The notes: generated by a model from the sequence alone, not told the origin. 64,000 nucleotides of DNA from Anammoximicrobium sp964486845 (GCA_964486845.1 CAZAQY010000008.1:11959-75958); one strand, 5' to 3'. Counted from the stretch's first letter, positions 53,171 through 62,793 are shown. Numbers and translations: made by a program.

Positions 53171-54112
53171 ATGTCAGTCCGTCTGCCCATTCTGGTGCTC
53201 GGCGGCAGCGATCCTGGACCGGACGCCGTGCCGCAAGGCATGCCGCCCGGCCAGATGCTGACCGGATTCAAGGCTGCCCAGCCCTTGCCGTGGGGGCGGT
53301 GTCTGGTGGCCGAAGTGATCGAACGCCTGCGGCAGTCCGGCCGCTTTCACGAGCCGCTGCTGGTCGGCCCGCGCCGCATCTACGACGGTCTGGTCGATGT
53401 GACGATCGCGGACGTGGAAGGCAATCTGGCCGCGACGCTGCAGCGGGCCGTCGAGGCCATTGGCGAGCACTTCTGCATGTCGGCGCCGGTGGCCTTCATC
53501 ACGTGCGACATCCTGCCTACGGTGGAGGAAATCTGCCGGCTTCTGGACGAAAGCTACTTGCCCTATCAGGACGCCTTGTTTTGGGGGCAGTTCATCGCCG
53601 CCGAGCCCGAGGCGATGGGCGCCAGTGCTTGGAAACCTTCCTACCACTTCCGCCCGGACGACGAGCATCCTCCGCAGAACTTCTATCCCGGGCATCTCGT
53701 GATCGCGCGGCCGGATGCCTTGCGTCTGCCGCTGGCCGTCTACTTGCTGAGCCTGGCCTACCGCTATCGCAATCGGGACTTGCGCCAGCGTTACGTGCGC
53801 ATGGTGGCGCGCAGTCTGTGGCGATTTCTGCGGGAGGACTTGCGGAATCTGCTTCGTTGCCAACTGCCGGTCCTGACGGTCTCGATTCCGTACCATGCTC
53901 TGACCGCCTTCTTCAAGTACCGCCGCCGGACAGCGACCGTGACGGATTTTGAACGGGCAGTCGCCAACGGTTTCTTGCACCGCCGGCATCTCCACGAGGC
54001 CCATGACCGGCCGGTGGTTTTTTCGGTGAGTCCGATTGCCGCCTTTGCGAAGGACATCGACACCATCGCCGAATTCACGGAGGCGGCGGAACGCGGCCGC
54101 CTCGGAGAGTAG
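53171..54112 (+). CDS. Nucleotidyltransferase-like protein (MobA/GlmU-type fold)
   Basis: AAGGAGC precedes the ATG. The 313-residue protein starts with PILVLGGSDPGPDAVPQGMPPGQML, then PWGRCLVAEVIERLRQSG, FITCDILPT (metal aspartate) and a variable C-terminal half with a helix rich in Arg. The usual GGxGTRL loop is altered, so activity and substrate are uncertain. It is probably transcribed with the HTH gene. Confidence 0.65.
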   Translation: MSVRLPILVLGGSDPGPDAVPQGMPPGQMLTGFKAAQPLPWGRCLVAEVIERLRQSGRFHEPLLVGPRRIYDGLVDVTIADVEGNLAATLQRAVEAIGEHFCMSAPVAFITCDILPTVEEICRLLDESYLPYQDALFWGQFIAAEPEAMGASAWKPSYHFRPDDEHPPQNFYPGHLVIARPDALRLPLAVYLLSLAYRYRNRDLRQRYVRMVARSLWRFLREDLRNLLRCQLPVLTVSIPYHALTAFFKYRRRTATVTDFERAVANGFLHRRHLHEAHDRPVVFSVSPIAAFAKDIDTIAEFTEAAERGRLGE

Positions 54113-54150
54113 GGTGTAGATCTGCGGTTGAGTTTGGAAGGGAGAACCTC

Positions 54151-55730
54151 ATGAATCGGCTCGCCATCGTATTTGCGTCTGTTACGCTTTACAGCGCACT
54201 TGTGCTGGCCGCAGAACCAGGCCAGGTGGCCCACTATGCTTTTGATGAGGGCAGTGGGATCGTGACCAAGGACCTCTCCGGGCAGGCCAACGACGGCCAG
54301 TTGATCGGCGGCGTCACGTGGGTCCAGGGGCCCTGGGGCACAGCCGTCGAACTGGACGGCAAGGATGGATACGTGGACGGCGGGACGGACGGGAGCCTGA
54401 ACATCGCCGCCGGCGGCACGATGATGCTCTGAGGCGATGCGGTACGTGAAGGCCGGCCAGTACCGGCTGCACGTGGAAGCACGGGGCGCGGCGGTCGTCA
54501 AGCGGATCACGGTGCGGGCCATCCCCGCCTTGCAGCAGGCGTTCTACGGGAGCGTCCCGCATATCCAAGCCTACGGGCCTCACGACTGGGAAATGATGTC
54601 CAAAGATGTTCTTCCGAACGTCAATGGGATGATTAGTGGTGCGGCGCCGAAGCCCGAACACATCCAGCCCTGGAAGGAGGCTGGATTGCCATCCAAGGCT
54701 GCCGCGTCGCCGGCGTGGAATTCTCCGCCCCCGACGCCGTCGACAAGATCTTCACCGCTTGGTCGGCCAGCCAGGGCTACCAGCATCCGTTGATGGACGG
54801 GATCATCGTGGACGAGTTTGGCGGAGGTGACGGGATCGAGTACGACGTCTATCGCCAGGTCGTCGAACGGCTGAACGCCGCGTTCAAACCCAAGATCTAT
54901 ATGCCCTACGGCGGGCGATTCTATCGCGGTGATCGCAGCACGAAGTTCGCCCAGGCCGCACTGGACGGCGGAGGGTACGTCTGTCCGGAATACTATCTGA
55001 TCGAGCAGCCGTCAAAGTCGCAGGCCGAGCAATTCATCTACGATTCGCTGGTCTCCGACATGCTCCGCTGGGAGCAGGGCATGCCCGGCGTGATCCCGCG
55101 GGTGCTCGTCGTGCTCGGCTACATGTCCCAGCCCACGGAGAGCCTGAACGTCAATCCTTCGGCTAACTTCAAGGTGTGCATGGACGTGCAGATGCGAGCG
55201 CTGGCCACGCACCCGTCCTGTTTCGGCCTCGGCGGATTGCAGTGGTACCACTCGTCCTACTGCGACGAGGAAAACGTCCGCTGGGCGGGGCGACTGTATC
55301 GGCACTACGCCATCGAGGGCAACACCCAACCCCTGACGAACGATCCGTACATCCTGACACATCTGCGGAACCCCGATTTCGCCGCCGGCGTGAAGGGCTG
55401 GACCATTGCGGCGGCGGAACCGAGCAGTGTGACGGCCGGCGCTCACGCCGGCTACAGCTGGCTGCAGGGCCGATACCCGCGCACCAACCTGGGCGACACC
55501 TTCCTGCTGATGAAACGCTGCGCCAACAAGCCCAACGTCTTCAGCCAGGAGATCAGAGACTTGACGCCCGGCAGACTGTACTCGCTGAAGATGATCACCG
55601 CTGACCACCAGGACCTGGTCCAGGAGAAATCCGACAAGAAACCGAATGCCGTCTCGATCCGCCTCGACAATGTCGAGTTATCCACCGATCCCAAACAGAA
55701 CTTCCAGTTCACCCCCAGAGGTCGCTCCAT
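54151..55730 (+). pseudogene. Broken secreted LamG-domain protein gene
   Basis: Frame 1 (54151-54432) encodes a signal peptide and the start of a LamG domain (VAHYAFDEGSGIVTKDLSGQANDGQLIGG), ending in TGA. Coding resemblance resumes in frame 2 at about 54437 (YVKAGQYRLHVEARGAAVVKRI) and returns to frame 1 near 54675 (GGWIAIQGCRVAGVEF), then continues to FQFTP near 55725. At least one internal deletion and one frameshift are needed. The 3' end is cut at the toxin gene. The large C-terminal part has no enzyme motif I recognise. Confidence 0.75.
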
Positions 55731-56251
55731 CGCGGGAGCAACTCGGCCAGGCGACGGGCGTTTCCGCTGCCACCCTCCAGGTCATCAAACAGGCAGACAA
55801 TCGCCTCCTGCGCGTCGAATTCGACGAGTCGCCGAAAACTCCACGGGGACACGTTCAGTTCCCGCCCGGCCAGTTTGGCGACCGCGGCCGCAAAGGTATT
55901 CGTGTCCGCCAGCAGCAACCCCAGGGTTCCGATCACGGGCAGCCCAAGGCTTTGGGCCAGACGCCGCGCAGCCCGGTCATCCAGGATGATCCAGCGAGCC
56001 TGCAGTTCCACGGCTAGGCTGATCGCTTCGCTTTCGCCGCCTCACAACGCAGCACGCAAGACGCGCGGCCCGACAGGCTGCGCTAAACGCTGCTCTATCA
56101 CCCAGCCCGGGAGCTGAATTGGCGCAACCTCCCGAACAACGGCCGGCGGGACGATCAGCTGAGTAAAAAGCTCCGACAGCAACTCCAACTGACCGATTCG
56201 ATCCAGGGCAATGATCGCGCTGGAGTTGGAAACGACGGGCGGTTGGGTCAT
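55709..56251 (-). pseudogene. DUF3368 (PIN-like) toxin gene with in-frame opal codon
   Basis: From ATG 56251 the frame gives SNSSAIIALDRIGQLELLSELF and PPAVVREV, then TGA at codon 70 (56044-56042), then GGESEAISLAVELQARWIILDDRAARRLAQSLGLPVIGTLGLLL in the same frame. This is the normal DUF3368 order, with the acidic residues of a PIN fold. The TGA lies where relatives have a short loop before GE.EAI. The end after LLLADTN differs from relatives and may be altered by the junction with the LamG gene. ATGA overlaps the UPF0175 gene. Confidence 0.8.
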
Positions 56252-56508
56252 ATCTCCTCACTCCGCGCATGCTCCGTTGTCCATTCATCCTCGGTCATGT
56301 CGAAGTACGGAATCCCCAACCGCGCGGCGTACGGCACAAAGGCCCACCGCGTCAGCCCTAAGAGTTCGGCGGCCTTGCCGCTTGATATTCTTGCTTGCCG
56401 ATACAGTTCCAGCACCAGCAGTTCCCGCGCCGCCCGCGGCGCCGGCTGGTTCGATTGACGCAACAGCGACACCAACTCGTCCTCAAGTTCCAACGTTACG
56501 GTACTCAT
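56248..56508 (-). CDS. UPF0175-family antitoxin
   Basis: The 86-residue protein starts after GGAGATCTGCC. The N-terminus has a ribbon-helix-helix-like TVTLELEDELVSLL, followed by the UPF0175 core ELLVLELYRQARISSGKAAELLGLTRWAFVPYAARLGIPYFDMTEDEW. UPF0175/DUF3368 pairs form a VapBC-like toxin-antitoxin type. The gene is intact. Confidence 0.85.
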   Translation of the reverse strand: MSTVTLELEDELVSLLRQSNQPAPRAARELLVLELYRQARISSGKAAELLGLTRWAFVPYAARLGIPYFDMTEDEWTTEHARSEEI

Positions 56509-56758
56509 GGCAGATCTCCGCGGTTGGCCGGAAGCCGTCGTCTTTATTTGCGCGTCAAGATGTCATCTCGATGTATCTTGTGCGCTGTCCGTTCCCACGT
56601 GTGCATTGTCGCAGAACTAGCCCGGCGAGCGAGGGCAAAATGGGCGGGAAACCTTGAATCCTGCGTTCGCTCGGCGAGTCTTCGGTCCCGTCCGCGTCTT
56701 GCTCTTCCGGGCATCTCCGTTTGTCGCCGACGGCAGCGGCCGGTTCCAGGCCAACGCT

Positions 56759-56909
56759 TTGTGAATCCCAGGCAGATGATCCCGGCCCCGTGCATCAACC
56801 GGGACTGCCGCGGGGGTAGGCCCCAGGCTGACTTGAATACCTGGCGGACGGCTTGCCAGTACGACTTTAATACCGCCGCCATCGAGTCCACGTCGCCGCC
56901 CCACGTCAC
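56759..56909 (-). pseudogene. Remnant resembling the end of a DGQHR-type protein
   Basis: About 45 codons read MAAVLKSYWQAVRQVF..WGLPPRQSRLMHGAGIICLGF, similar to the C-terminus of DGQHR-domain proteins. The rest of the gene is absent; downstream the frame becomes unrelated. The flanking 56510-56758 and 56910-56974 hold no other feature I can support. Confidence 0.4.
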
Positions 56910-56974
56910 AGTGGCGGAACCGGTACAGAACGCCGTCGCTGAGGCTGCCGACAGTGATGGATTCGCCAGTCCTG

Positions 56975-57076
56975 AGAGGCTGTGAAAAAATTGGGACAGG
57001 CGCCTCGCAGCCCCCTATTTTTCGAGGGACTGGCGCGGTGCTGGCTCGGAGCCAGTCCCATTTTTTCACAGCCTCT
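56975..57076. repeat. Inverted repeat with nested hairpin (AGAGGCTGTGAAAAAAT family)
   Basis: Arms AGAGGCTGTGAAAAAATTGGGAC (56975-56997) and its inverse at 57055-57076 differ by one base indel. The loop contains a second stem of GGGACTGGC and GCCAGTCCC. It lies ten bases beyond the cysK stop, so it could terminate cysK as well as being a mobile-type element. Confidence 0.85.
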
Positions 57077-57085
57077 GAGGGCTGC

Positions 57086-58027
57086 TTACGTCGCCAGGCC
57101 GCCGAACAGGGGCGTGGACAGGTAGCGTTCACCCAGGCTGGCCATGATGGCCACGATGCGTTTGCCCCTGAACGCCGGGCGCGCCGCGACCTGCATGGCC
57201 GCCCACATCGCAGCGCCGCTGCTGATGCCGGCCATGATGCCCTCCTGAGCCGCCAGTTGCCGGCCTGTCTCGAACGCATCTTCGTCGTCGACCAACACCA
57301 CGTCGTCAAGTAAAGACGTGTCCAAGTTCTTCGGCACAAAGCCGGCCCCGATGCCCTGAATGCGATGCTTGCCTGGATGCCCGCCACTGATCACCGCCGA
57401 ATTCTTCGGCTCGACGGCGATCGCCTTGAAATCGGGCTTCTGCCGCTTGATGTGCCTGGCGATGCCGGTAAGCGTACCGCCCGTGCCGACTCCGGCGATG
57501 ACCGCGTCGATGTCGCCACCCGTGTCCTCCCAGATTTCCGGACCGGTCGTACACTCGTGGATCGCCGGGTTGGCCGGGTTGTCGAATTGTTGAGGCATCC
57601 AGGCGTTAGGCTCCTGCTCCACCATTTCCGCCGCTTTGCCGATCGCACCCTTCATGCCCTCCGCCGCCGGCGTCAGCACCAGATGGGCGCCCAACGCGCG
57701 CAACAGCGCCCGGCGTTCGACCGACATCGACTCGGGCATCGTCAGCGTCAGCTTGTAGCCCTTGGCCGCACAGACGAACGCCAGCGCGATGCCCGTGTTG
57801 CCGCTGGTCGGCTCGATAATGTGCGTGTCGGGCTTGATCAACCCGTCGCGCTCGCCCGCCTCGATCATGGACACGCCGATGCGGTCCTTGACGCTGTTCA
57901 ACGGGTTAAAGAACTCGCACTTGGCGAACACCGTGGCGTGGTTCGGGGGAACCAGTCGGTTGATGCGAATCATCGGGGTGTCGCCGATCGACCTGGCTGC
58001 ATTCTCGTAGGTTTTTCCGCGTGGCAT
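57086..58027 (-). CDS. cysK: Cysteine synthase (O-acetylserine sulfhydrylase)
   Basis: The 313-residue PLP enzyme makes cysteine from O-acetylserine and sulfide. The PLP lysine is K47 in NSVKDRIG, the substrate loop is TSGNTG (74-79), and the phosphate-binding glycine loop is GVGTGGTLTG. GISSGAA near 270 is also conserved. I use the ATG at 58027 (MPRGKTYENAA); a longer frame to 58075 is less family-like. A cystathionine beta-synthase would be longer. It is monocistronic as far as visible. Confidence 0.92.
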   Translation of the reverse strand: MPRGKTYENAARSIGDTPMIRINRLVPPNHATVFAKCEFFNPLNSVKDRIGVSMIEAGERDGLIKPDTHIIEPTSGNTGIALAFVCAAKGYKLTLTMPESMSVERRALLRALGAHLVLTPAAEGMKGAIGKAAEMVEQEPNAWMPQQFDNPANPAIHECTTGPEIWEDTGGDIDAVIAGVGTGGTLTGIARHIKRQKPDFKAIAVEPKNSAVISGGHPGKHRIQGIGAGFVPKNLDTSLLDDVVLVDDEDAFETGRQLAAQEGIMAGISSGAAMWAAMQVAARPAFRGKRIVAIMASLGERYLSTPLFGGLAT

Positions 58028-58254
58028 GGCGTCCGATCTGTCCTGATGCGTTGGGTCTTTTGGAAAGAGGTGCAAGGCGACTCACTCGTGCGCCGGCCCT
58101 TCCAGGCAGACAGAGACGGCTTGGAAGGGCCGTCGCACGAAGCAAGGGCCGCCGCATTATAGTGCGTCGAGCAACTATTCGGGTAGCGCAACTTGATATA
58201 GAACAGGGCCCACGATCTTGGCGTTACGCAATGTGAGCAGCAGAAAACCGAAGA

Positions 58255-58346
58255 GGCTGACAGAAACATGGGGTGACAGAAAGATGAAGGCGGACGGGAA
58301 ATGATGTTCCTCCATTCATTCTTTTGTCACCACATTTTTCTGTCAG
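58255..58346. repeat. TGACAG hairpin element, copy C
   Basis: Left arm 58255-58287 and right arm 58316-58346 again contain paired TGACAGAAA-ATG words, with more mismatches than the other copies, around a 28-base loop. It lies between the divergent cysK and lysS genes, upstream of a candidate lysS promoter. The remainder of 58028-58592 shows no gene. Confidence 0.82.
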
Positions 58347-58490
58347 TCAGCCTTTTTCTGCTTCCGGCTGTCGTGAACAGTCAGGCTTTGCTTCTCAGAC
58401 TCGAACGCCTAACGCCAGCCGAGATGGCTGGAAACACTTTGCGACATGAGGTTTGGCCCAAAACAGGCGGACTGCGGCATCTTTCTGACA

Positions 58491-58518
58491 TTGACCACCC
58501 TGCCACTTTTCCTAAAAT
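58491..58518 (+). promoter_or_regulatory. Sigma-70-type promoter for lysS
   Basis: TTGACC at 58491-58496 and TAAAAT at 58513-58518 are separated by 16 bases, 75 bases before the lysS ATG. It is the best consensus match in the window. Confidence 0.55.
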
Positions 58519-58592
58519 GTGCCCTTTGCGCTCCCGGCCGCCAATTCCGCGCCAGAAATCGACCTTAAACACAATCTAGCGTTCGAGTTGCG

Positions 58593-60221
58593 ATGTCACA
58601 GAAAGCATCTCTCCCGATAGATCGGGAGTCTCTAGGAATCCACGAAACCGCCCGGCGTGAGAAACTGCGCAAGATCGCGGATATGGGAATCGACCCTTGG
58701 GGCGGCCGATTCGATGGCCGGTCCTACCTCGGCGATATCCGCGCGCGAGCGGATGAGATCAAACTGCAGAAAGCCGGCGGCGAGACCATCGACCTGCCCA
58801 AGCTGGACGGGCCGGAGGCCGTCGATTTCCGGGCGTGGCTCCAGCAGCAGGGTTCCGGCGAGTTGACCGGGCCGCAGGTCCGCGCAGCGGGGCGAGTGGT
58901 CCTGCAGCGCGACGCCGGCAAGCTTCGCTTTGTGGACATCCAGGATTGGACCGGCAAAATCCAGCTGTTCATCGGCAAGCAGCAGGTCGGGGACGAAGGG
59001 TTTGCCCTGGCCGGCAATTTCGATCTAGGTGACCTGATCGGCGTCGACGGCCAACTGCGGCGGACCAAGACGGGCGAGCTGACGATCTTTGCCGAAAAAC
59101 TGCACTTCCTCTGCAAATCGCTCGATCCGCCGCCGGAGAAGCACCACGGATTGCAGGACCCGGAGTTGCGGCAGCGGATGCGCTATCTGGATCTGACCTA
59201 CACGGAAGGCGTCCTGCCGCGGTTCCTGAACCGCACCAAGATCGTTCATTCGATCCGCCAGACGTTGGCCCGCGAAGGATTCTGCGAGATCGAAGGGCCG
59301 ACGCTGCACACGATCGCCGGCGGCGCCGCGGCGCGTCCGTTCATCACCCATCACAACACGCTCGACATCCAACTGTTCCTGCGGATCGCCTTGGAATTGC
59401 ACCTGAAACGCCTGCTGGTCGGCGGCATGGAGCGGGTCTACGAACTGGGCCGCGTGTACCGCAACGAAGGGATCAGCCAGAAGCACAACCCCGAATTCAC
59501 CATGCTCGAAGTCTATCAGGCGTACGGCAACTACGAGACGATGATGGACTTGACCGAGAAGATCATCGCCGGCGCAATCCAGGCGATTGGCGCCCCGTAT
59601 CGACTGCCGTGGGGCGAGAGCGAAATCAATTTTACGCCGCCGTTTGCCCGCAAGACGTACCACGAATTGTTCCAAGAGCACGCGGGCGTGGCGCCGGACG
59701 ATGCGGCGGCGGTTGCCGCGCTGGCCAAATCGCTGGGATTGGAGACCGCCAATCGGCACCCCGACGTGATCAAGAGCGAGGTCTTCGAGGCCCAGGTCGA
59801 GGACGCGCTGGCCGGTCCGGTGTTCGTGATCGACTATCCGGCCAGCATCTGTCCGCTGACGAAACGCAAACGCGGCCAGTCGGAGATCGCCGAGCGCTTC
59901 GAGTTGTACGTTCAAGGCATGGAGATCGCCAACGCCTATACTGAGCTTAACGACCCGGACTTGCAGGAGCAGTTGTTCAAGACTCAACTGGAAGGGATGC
60001 CCGAGGAAGAGTCGATGGCCAAGATGGACCACGATTTCATCCGGGCGTTGCGGCACGGCATGCCGCCGGCGGGCGGACTGGGCGTGGGTATTGACCGGCT
60101 AGTGATGCTGCTGACGGATTCACCCTCGATTCGGGATGTGATCCTGTTTCCGCTGCTGCGGCCGGAGAGCGCAGAAGCGTTGCGGAGTGACGGCGGGAGT
60201 CCGCGTACAGAGAAGGGGTGA
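58593..60221 (+). CDS. lysS: Lysyl-tRNA synthetase, class II
   Basis: The 542-residue enzyme charges tRNA-Lys. An N-terminal OB-fold anticodon-binding domain (about 65-180) is followed by the class II catalytic core: motif 2 in ERVYELGRVYRNEGISQKHNPEFTMLE, then YPASICPLTKRKRGQ, and motif 3 in GLGVGIDRLVMLLTD. The length and order match bacterial LysS. An ABC transporter permease gene follows 39 bases later on the same strand. Confidence 0.95.
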   Translation: MSQKASLPIDRESLGIHETARREKLRKIADMGIDPWGGRFDGRSYLGDIRARADEIKLQKAGGETIDLPKLDGPEAVDFRAWLQQQGSGELTGPQVRAAGRVVLQRDAGKLRFVDIQDWTGKIQLFIGKQQVGDEGFALAGNFDLGDLIGVDGQLRRTKTGELTIFAEKLHFLCKSLDPPPEKHHGLQDPELRQRMRYLDLTYTEGVLPRFLNRTKIVHSIRQTLAREGFCEIEGPTLHTIAGGAAARPFITHHNTLDIQLFLRIALELHLKRLLVGGMERVYELGRVYRNEGISQKHNPEFTMLEVYQAYGNYETMMDLTEKIIAGAIQAIGAPYRLPWGESEINFTPPFARKTYHELFQEHAGVAPDDAAAVAALAKSLGLETANRHPDVIKSEVFEAQVEDALAGPVFVIDYPASICPLTKRKRGQSEIAERFELYVQGMEIANAYTELNDPDLQEQLFKTQLEGMPEEESMAKMDHDFIRALRHGMPPAGGLGVGIDRLVMLLTDSPSIRDVILFPLLRPESAEALRSDGGSPRTEKG

Positions 60222-60260
60222 GGTTGAGCCAATAGAAGATTCCGAGCCAAAGGATTGGCC

Positions 60261-61832
60261 ATGTACAAACTGCTTCTCTGCTGGAGGTATCTCCGCACGC
60301 GTTACATCGCGTTGGCCTCGATCATCAGCGTCACGCTGGGGGTGGCGACGTTGATCGTCGTCAACAGCGTGATGGAAGGCTTTTCGCAGGAGATGTACCA
60401 GCGGCTGCACGCGATCCTGTCCGACCTGGTCTTTGAAAGCCACAGTCTGGGCGGCTTGCCAGATCCGAAGTGGCATGAGGAAGAGATCCGCAAGGAACTG
60501 GGCGACCAGGTCGTAGGGATGACGGCGACGGTGCAGGTGCCGGCCATGCTCAGCTTCAACGTCCGCGGCCAGTGGATCACGCGGCAGGTGAACCTGATTG
60601 GCATCGACGAAAGCACGTACGCCGCGGTCGGCGATTTCAGCCAGTACTTGCTGCACCCCGAAAACCGGGCGAAACTCAGCTTCTTGCTGCGAGAACAAGG
60701 TTACGACCAGCGGCTTTCCGAGGCAGGTTGGCAGTATCGGCGAACGCGCGTCGCCTACGAACGGGCTGTTCAGGAGCAGATGCGGCAAATCGAAGCGACC
60801 CGGCGCCGGACGCAGGCCGAGTCCGGGGCGAAGGCGGCTTCCGGTCCCCCAGAACCTCCCGCGGACCCCTACGGCGGCGTCCCGAGCGATCCTTATGCGG
60901 CGACGGCCGGAACCGACAAGGAGGTTCAGGTCTTCGACGAAGCCAAGGAGCAGCATATGGGCGTGATCCTGGGCTTGATGGTCGCCAGCGTGCGGCATCG
61001 GGATGCGGACAACGTCGTCCGCGATTACTTCCTGTGCCGCCCCGGAGACGACGTCAACCTGACGTTTCCCACGGCGCCTCCGTCCGGTGAAGCCCCCACG
61101 GCGCAGAGCGCGAAGTTCACGGTGGTCGACCTGTATGAAAGCAAGATGAGCGAATACGACAGCAGCCTGGCCTTTGTGCCGCTGAGGGATCTGCAGCGGT
61201 TGCGGGGCATGATCGACCCGCAGACCCGCGTCACCAGCGTGACTTCGCTCCAGATCCGCCTGCGTCCCGGCAGCGACTTGAATGCCGCCCGCGACAAGCT
61301 GATCCGCCGATTCCCAGCGGACCAGTACGCCTACCGAATTCAGACCTGGAAGGACCTGCAAGGTCCGCTGCTGTCGGCGGTCCAGATGGAAACGACGATC
61401 CTGAACATCCTGCTGTTCTTGATCATCGCAGTGGCGGGCTTCGGCATCCTGGCGACGTTCTTCATGATCGTCGTCGAGAAGACTCGGGACGTGGGCATTC
61501 TGAAGGCGCTGGGGGCGCCGAGCGGCGGGGTGATGAGCATTTTCCTGAGCTACGGTTTTTCGTTGGGCTCCGTGGGTTCCGGCGTGGGGATGGTGTTGGG
61601 GCTGCTGTTTGTGATCTATATCAACGAGATCGCCGCCGGTTTGGAGCGGCTGACGGGCCGGGAGGTCTTCGATCCGACGATCTATTACTTCCAGCAGATC
61701 CCCACGAGGATCGAGCCGCTGACCGTGGGGTTGGTGGTGGCCGGGGCCGTCGCCATCGCCGTGTTGGCCAGCGTGCTGCCGGCGTTGCGAGCCGCGCGGC
61801 TGCACCCCGTCGAGGCGCTGCGGTACGAGTGA
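60261..61832 (+). CDS. LolC/LolE-type ABC transporter permease (FtsX-like)
   Basis: The ATG at 60261 follows AAAGGATTGGCC. The 523-residue protein has an N-terminal helix (about 16-38), a long periplasmic domain with a Pro-rich low-complexity segment near 180-215, and three C-terminal helices (NILLFLIIAVAGFGILATFFMIVV, SIFLSYGFSLGSVGSGVGMVLGLLFVIYI and the final one), typical of the MacB/LolC/FtsX family. EKTRDVGILKALGAPSG is the conserved loop. It likely pairs with the downstream ATPase to release lipoproteins from the inner membrane; MacB-like export is the alternative. Confidence 0.87.
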   Translation: MYKLLLCWRYLRTRYIALASIISVTLGVATLIVVNSVMEGFSQEMYQRLHAILSDLVFESHSLGGLPDPKWHEEEIRKELGDQVVGMTATVQVPAMLSFNVRGQWITRQVNLIGIDESTYAAVGDFSQYLLHPENRAKLSFLLREQGYDQRLSEAGWQYRRTRVAYERAVQEQMRQIEATRRRTQAESGAKAASGPPEPPADPYGGVPSDPYAATAGTDKEVQVFDEAKEQHMGVILGLMVASVRHRDADNVVRDYFLCRPGDDVNLTFPTAPPSGEAPTAQSAKFTVVDLYESKMSEYDSSLAFVPLRDLQRLRGMIDPQTRVTSVTSLQIRLRPGSDLNAARDKLIRRFPADQYAYRIQTWKDLQGPLLSAVQMETTILNILLFLIIAVAGFGILATFFMIVVEKTRDVGILKALGAPSGGVMSIFLSYGFSLGSVGSGVGMVLGLLFVIYINEIAAGLERLTGREVFDPTIYYFQQIPTRIEPLTVGLVVAGAVAIAVLASVLPALRAARLHPVEALRYE

Positions 61833-61852
61833 CGAAGCACCAACGCAACGAT

Positions 61853-61880
61853 GTGGCACGGCCTACTGGTTGGCCGTGCC
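61853..61880. repeat. Palindromic repeat of the GGCACGGCC family, copy 2
   Basis: GGCACGGCC and GGCCGTGCC form a perfect 9-bp stem around TACTGGTT. It lies between the permease and ATPase genes of one transporter, so it probably does not fully stop transcription. The word TGTGGCACGGCCTACT is identical in the copy at 38771-38806. Confidence 0.75.
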
Positions 61881-61933
61881 GCGGGTGACGCGGCGGGACG
61901 AATGACGAGGTAACAACGCAAGGGCAGGAATCC

Positions 61934-62776
61934 ATGAATCCAGTCACGTACGCTCCGACCGTTCCCCACCTGCGAACGGCGCACCGGCCGGGTGCTCTGT
62001 TGGGCAGCTTTCAAGACCTGGATCGTGCTGCGGGGCCCGCCGCGATCCCGATGGCTGGAGCCTCCTGCGACCGGCACACCGATCTCTTGTTGTGCGCCAA
62101 GAAGGTGTTCAAGAGCTACCGCAAGGGCAAGCACATCATCCCGGTCCTGCGGGGCGTCGATTTTTCGGTTCGGCCGGGCGAATTCGTGGCGGTCGTGGGC
62201 CAAAGCGGCTCGGGAAAAAGCACGCTGCTGCATTTGCTGGGCACCCTGGATGCCCCCGATGCCGGCGAGATCCATTTCGAGGGCAATCGCATCGACAACC
62301 TGCCGTCCCAGGCTCGCGATGTGCTGCGGAACCGCTACTTTGGCATGATTTTCCAGTTCTATCACCTGCTGCCGGAACTGACCACGCTGGAAAACGTGCT
62401 GGCTCCGAAGATGATCGGCCAAGGCGTGTTTCGCTACTGGTTCAACAAGCGGCAGCACGTCGAAGAAGCGCGGCACCTGCTGGACATGGTCGGTCTGGAA
62501 CACCGCCTCACACACAAGCCCAAGGAACTGTCCGGCGGCGAAATGCAGCGGGCGGCGATTGCCCGGGCGCTGGTCGCCGCCCCCCAATTGCTGCTGGCGG
62601 ACGAGCCCACCGGAAACCTCGACCGGCAGACCGGCCAGGAGATCATGGACCTGCTACGATCCTTGAACCGGCGGCAGGATCTCACTATAGTCATGGTTAC
62701 GCACGATCAGACCATCGCCGCTTTGGCCGACCGCACGGTGCGCTTGGTCGAGGGGTTGGTGGAACGCGTGGCGTAA
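61934..62776 (+). CDS. LolD-type ABC transporter ATP-binding protein
   Basis: The ATG at 61934 follows AGGAATCC. The 280-residue ATPase has an unusual 50-residue N-terminal extension. Walker A is GQSGSGKST (89-97), the Q-loop is FQFYHLLPELTTLENV, the signature is LSGGEMQR and Walker B is LLLADEPTGNLD, with the H-loop in VMVTHD. This is typical of the LolD/MacB/FtsE group. A later start at 62051 would remove the extension. Confidence 0.9.
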   Translation: MNPVTYAPTVPHLRTAHRPGALLGSFQDLDRAAGPAAIPMAGASCDRHTDLLLCAKKVFKSYRKGKHIIPVLRGVDFSVRPGEFVAVVGQSGSGKSTLLHLLGTLDAPDAGEIHFEGNRIDNLPSQARDVLRNRYFGMIFQFYHLLPELTTLENVLAPKMIGQGVFRYWFNKRQHVEEARHLLDMVGLEHRLTHKPKELSGGEMQRAAIARALVAAPQLLLADEPTGNLDRQTGQEIMDLLRSLNRRQDLTIVMVTHDQTIAALADRTVRLVEGLVERVA

Positions 62777-62793
62777 CCGGACGCGAGGTTTCC

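Noticed and set aside
56042..56044. Selenocysteine at the DUF3368 TGA
   Set aside because: No SECIS-like hairpin directly downstream by eye and the family has no cysteine at this position.
38584..58346. TGACAG hairpins as CRISPR repeats
   Set aside because: Copies are far apart and are hairpins, not evenly spaced direct repeats; no cas genes.
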